NCBI GenBank assembly: GCA_900541135.1
Contig: UQIG01000003.1
Location: forward strand, 1 to 64,000
Origin: an uncultured Collinsella sp.
Lineage (GTDB): Bacteria; Actinomycetota; Coriobacteriia; Coriobacteriales; Coriobacteriaceae
Direction: 5' to 3'
DNA length: 64,000 bases
A program made the position numbers and the translations under genes. Under the pieces are notes generated by a model. It had not been told where the DNA came from and did no database searches. It worked only from the letters and a program-made list of their open reading frames with translations. Shown piece by piece: positions 61,221 to 64,000 of this stretch (positions within the stretch are counted from its first letter, which is position 1; each line of letters opens with the position of its first letter).

Positions 61221-62366
61221 ATGGACCTTGCTGACATCCGCCAGGACATCGATGGCATCGACACCACGCTCCTCAACAGCTTTGTCGAGCGAATGGACAT
61301 TGCCACCGAGGTAGCCAAGTCAAAAATCGAGATGGGCAAGGCCGTCTTCGACCCCGCCCGTGAGCGCTCCAAGCTCAACAACCTCGCCAGCCGCGCGCCC
61401 GAGCGCTACAAGGCGCAGACCATCACCCTGTTCCGTCTCCTCATGAGCATGAGCAAGGCCGAGCAGCAGCGCTACATCAACGAGCTCAAGGGCATCACGG
61501 TGTCGCAAAAGGCCCATGCCATGGCCGCAGCCTTTGACACACCCTTCCCCCAGACGGCAACCGTCGCCTGCCAGGGCGTCGAAGGTGCCTACAGCCAAAT
61601 CGCCGCGTGCAAACTCTTCGACGTGCCCGACATCGCGTTTTTCGAGACCTTCGAAGGCGTTATGCGCGCTGTGCGCGACGGCTTCTGCGAGTTTGGCGTG
61701 CTGCCCATCGAGAACTCCACCGCCGGCTCGGTCAACGCCGTCTACGACCTGCTCGCCCAGTTCGACTTCCACATCGTGCGCTCGCTTCGCCTCAAGATCG
61801 ACCACAACTTGCTCGTCAAGCCCGGCACTAAGCTCGCCGACGTGCGCGAGGTCTACAGCCACGGCCAAGCCATTGCCCAGTGTGCCGGCTTTATCGAGTC
61901 CCACGACTTGCACGCCACCAAGTACCCCAACACCGCCATGTCGGCCGAGATGGTCGCCAGCTCCGGGCGCACCGATGTTGCCGCCATCGCATCGCGCAGC
62001 TGCGCGACACTCTATGGCCTGGAGGTGCTGGAGTCCAACATCCAGGACTCGGACAACAACTACACACGCTTTGTCGTCATCAGCCGCGAGTCACGCGTCT
62101 ATCCCGGTGCCAACCGTACCTCGCTCATGATCACCACGGCCAATGAGCCGGGTGCCCTCTATCGCGTGCTCGAGCGCTTCTACGCGCTCAACATCAACCT
62201 CATCAAACTCGAGAGCCGCCCCATCCCCGGCCACGACTTTGAGTTTATGTTCTACTTTGATCTGGACTGTCCCTTTGGCAGCAAGGCCCTCGACGACCTG
62301 CTCGATTCGATCGACGACGTATGCGAGAGCTTCACCTACTTTGGCAGCTACACGGAGGTGCTCTAG
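61221..62366 (+). CDS. pheA: Bifunctional chorismate mutase / prephenate dehydratase
   Basis: 381 residues from ATG 61221 (AAAGGGG upstream). Residues 1-90 are an AroQ-type chorismate mutase (LADIRQDIDGIDTTLLNSFV, then VAKSKIEMGKAVFDPARERS). Residues ~98-285 are prephenate dehydratase (VACQGVEGAYSQIAA, EFGVLPIENSTAGSV, with the catalytic Thr region). Residues ~290-381 are an ACT domain (SLMITTANEPGALYRVLERF, then ESRPIPGHDFEF) for phenylalanine feedback. Confidence 0.96.
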   Translation: MDLADIRQDIDGIDTTLLNSFVERMDIATEVAKSKIEMGKAVFDPARERSKLNNLASRAPERYKAQTITLFRLLMSMSKAEQQRYINELKGITVSQKAHAMAAAFDTPFPQTATVACQGVEGAYSQIAACKLFDVPDIAFFETFEGVMRAVRDGFCEFGVLPIENSTAGSVNAVYDLLAQFDFHIVRSLRLKIDHNLLVKPGTKLADVREVYSHGQAIAQCAGFIESHDLHATKYPNTAMSAEMVASSGRTDVAAIASRSCATLYGLEVLESNIQDSDNNYTRFVVISRESRVYPGANRTSLMITTANEPGALYRVLERFYALNINLIKLESRPIPGHDFEFMFYFDLDCPFGSKALDDLLDSIDDVCESFTYFGSYTEVL

Positions 62367-63617
62367 ATGACCGATACCGCCGCAACCCGCCCCTACGGCG
62401 TGCTGGGCCGCGTGCTGGGCCACAGCTACACCCCGACCATCTACAAGGAGCTGGCGGGGCTTGAGTACGTGCGTTTTGAGCGCGAGCCCGAGGATCTTGA
62501 GGCTTTTATGACGGGCGACGAATGGGAGGGCACCAACGTGACCATCCCCTACAAGCGCGCCGTCATGGAATACCTGGACGAGCTGAGCCCGCTCGCCGAG
62601 CGCATGGGCAACGTCAACACCATCACGCGCCTGCCCGACGGCCGCCTGCACGGCGATAATACTGACTACTTCGGTTTCCAGTGCCTGGTCGAGGAGTTGG
62701 GCGTTGAGGTTGCCGGCAAGAAGGCCCTCGTGCTCGGTGCCACCGGCGGCGCCGGCACCACGGCAAGTATGGTGCTGGGAGACATGGGCGCCATCGTCGT
62801 ACCCGTGGGTCGCACGAGCGAGGTCAACTACGACAATATCGCGCAGCAGTCCGACGCCTCCCTACTCGTCAACTGCACGCCCGCCGGCATGTTCCCCCAT
62901 TGCCCCGACGCGCCTTGCACGCTCGAAGGCCTCGATGCGCTCGAGGGCGTCATCGACATTGTCTACAACCCCGCCCGCACGGGCCTGATGCTCGAGGCCG
63001 AGCGCCGCGGCATCCCCTGCATCGGCGGCCTGCTTATGCTTGTTGCCCAGGCGGCACAAGCTGTCGAGCGCTATACCGGCAAAGCCACCCCGCGCGAGAG
63101 GATCCTGGACGTAACGGAGCGCCTGTCACGCCGCGAACAGAACATCGCGCTGATCGGCATGCCGGGCTCGGGCAAGACCCGCGTGGGCGAGCAGATCGCC
63201 CAGCTCACGGGCCGCGAGCACATCGATCTCGATCGCGCCCTCGAGGAGCGCCTGGGCATGCCCTGCGCCGACTTTATCATCAAGTGCGGCGAGGCGGCCT
63301 TCCGCGAGCAGGAGACGGCAGCGCTGGCCGACATCTCCAAGCGCAGCGGCTTGGTGCTCTCCACCGGCGGCGGCGTGGTTACGCGCGACGAGAACTACCC
63401 TCTGCTGCACCAAAACAGCCAAATCGTGATGCTCAACCGCAAGCTCGACGAGCTCGCCCACAAGGGCCGCCCCATCACCGCGCGCGACGGCATCGACAAG
63501 CTGGCCGAGCAGCGTATGCCGCGCTACCGCGCCTGGGCCGACTACATCATCGACTCACGCGACTGCGCCGCCAACACCGCCCATGCCCTCCTCGGCACCC
63601 TCCCACCCGCTCTCTAA
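62367..63617 (+). CDS. aroE-aroK: Shikimate dehydrogenase-shikimate kinase fusion
   Basis: 416 residues. Residues 1-250 are AroE: GLGHSYTPTIYKEL, catalytic Lys in NVTIPYKRAV, Asp in GDNTDYFGFQ, NADP-loop GATGGAGTT, and GLLMLVAQAAQAVE. Residues ~255-416 are AroK: P-loop GMPGSGKTRVGEQIA, DLDRALEER, FREQETAALADI and STGGGVVTR. The two consecutive-but-one pathway steps (3 dehydroshikimate to shikimate to shikimate-3-P) are thus on one chain. It starts directly after the pheA TAG with no gap. The AroE N-terminus begins at PYGVLGRVLG, shorter than free AroE. Confidence 0.94.
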   Translation: MTDTAATRPYGVLGRVLGHSYTPTIYKELAGLEYVRFEREPEDLEAFMTGDEWEGTNVTIPYKRAVMEYLDELSPLAERMGNVNTITRLPDGRLHGDNTDYFGFQCLVEELGVEVAGKKALVLGATGGAGTTASMVLGDMGAIVVPVGRTSEVNYDNIAQQSDASLLVNCTPAGMFPHCPDAPCTLEGLDALEGVIDIVYNPARTGLMLEAERRGIPCIGGLLMLVAQAAQAVERYTGKATPRERILDVTERLSRREQNIALIGMPGSGKTRVGEQIAQLTGREHIDLDRALEERLGMPCADFIIKCGEAAFREQETAALADISKRSGLVLSTGGGVVTRDENYPLLHQNSQIVMLNRKLDELAHKGRPITARDGIDKLAEQRMPRYRAWADYIIDSRDCAANTAHALLGTLPPAL

Positions 63618-63619
63618 CC

Positions 63620-63661
63620 AAAACCACCACAAAGGGGGCAGGCACCTTTGTGGTGGTTTTT
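63620..63661 (+). terminator. Strong terminator between aroEK and aroQ
   Basis: A perfect 16-bp inverted repeat (AAAACCACCACAAAGG at 63620-63635 with 63645-63660) and T-run. It lies two bases after the aroEK stop. aroQ, 21 bases further, must depend on read-through or a promoter I cannot see. Confidence 0.9.
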
Positions 63662-63681
63662 CAACTGCAAAGGAAGCAACC

Positions 63682-64000
63682 ATGAAAGCACTCGTCATTA
63701 ACGGCCCCAACCTCAACATGCTCGGCATTCGCGAGCCAGGCATCTACGGCAGCGACAACTACGATCGCTTAGTGCAGATCTGCCAGGAAGCGGGTGCCGC
63801 ACAGGGCTTCGACGAGGTCGAGGTCTTCCAGTCTAACCACGAGGGCAGCATCGTCGACAAGATCCAGGAGGCTTACGGAAAGGTCGACGGCATCGTCATC
63901 AACCCGGCCGCCTACACGCACACAAGCGTGGCCATCCTGGACGCGCTCAAAGCCGTCGCCATCCCGGCTGTGGAGGTCCACATTAGCGCAGTCGAGACCC
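63682..64000 (+). CDS. aroQ: 3-dehydroquinate dehydratase type II, 3'-truncated by the window
   Basis: 106 residues visible of ~145. Third shikimate step. Family start INGPNLNMLGIREPGIYGS with catalytic Tyr, FFQSNHEG-like VFQSNHEGSIVDKIQEAY, NPAAYTHTSVAILDAL, and VEVHIS at the edge. SD AGGAA before ATG 63682. Completes the pathway for the operon. Confidence 0.96.
   Translation, partial: MKALVINGPNLNMLGIREPGIYGSDNYDRLVQICQEAGAAQGFDEVEVFQSNHEGSIVDKIQEAYGKVDGIVINPAAYTHTSVAILDALKAVAIPAVEVHISAVET

Overview
The window is high-GC, gene-dense bacterial DNA. Its gene content and order point to a member of Coriobacteriia, most likely a Collinsella-like gut anaerobe. The supporting evidence is AdhE fermentation, a pyruvate phosphate dikinase paired with its regulatory protein, a separate two-subunit glycyl-tRNA synthetase, TrmFO, many TTG starts and the two-gene radical-SAM pair beside rplU. 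This taxonomic call is inference from content; I ran no search. The first 51 bases are not genomic: they are an Illumina Nextera i7 adapter fused to the contig end.

Layout. (1) 54-3198, plus strand: an adhE missing its N-terminus, then a small kinase-fold phosphotransferase. (2) 3378-13505, minus: the classic rpsB-tsf / pyrH-frr-uppS-cdsA-dxr-rseP-ispG-proS block, which links translation, lipid carrier, phospholipid and MEP isoprenoid synthesis. The site-2 protease in it carries an unusual inserted domain. (3) 13722-20344, minus: rplS, rnhB, yraN-comM-dprA, trmFO-xer, with tightly overlapping genes. (4) 20493-23300, minus: an isolated large secreted protein whose middle resembles the membrane-inserting domain of aerolysin/ETX-MTX2 pore-forming proteins, followed by Ig-like domains. 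It is the most unusual gene here. (5) 23416-32940, minus: ppdK, its regulator, glySQ, lepB, trmD-rimM-khpA-rpsP.

(6) 33142-35600: dinB on the plus strand, then a REP-associated (Y1/HUH) transposase gene surrounded by at least five copies of a palindromic element bounded by GTAG. The copies supply the stop codons of both the transposase and the neighbouring rsfS. (7) 35565-39584, minus: rplU-rpmA, obg-nadD-yqeK-rsfS. (8) 39652-49258, minus: two radical-SAM-linked genes, a DUF697-like membrane protein and the rod-shape operon mreBCD-PBP2-rodA. (9) 49374-55325, minus: a TPR membrane protein, a cyclophilin, a zinc-ribbon membrane protein and a P-type ATPase, then tRNA-Arg(CCG). (10) 55669-64000, plus: an aromatic amino acid operon, aroF-tyrA-aroB-aroA-aroC-pheA-aroE/aroK-aroQ, covering every shikimate step plus the first committed enzymes for Phe and Tyr. 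It has a terminator-like hairpin in its leader and another just before aroQ.

No rRNA, CRISPR array, prophage or complete insertion sequence was seen. Starts were chosen by Shine-Dalgarno spacing and family length, so several differ from the longest open frame.
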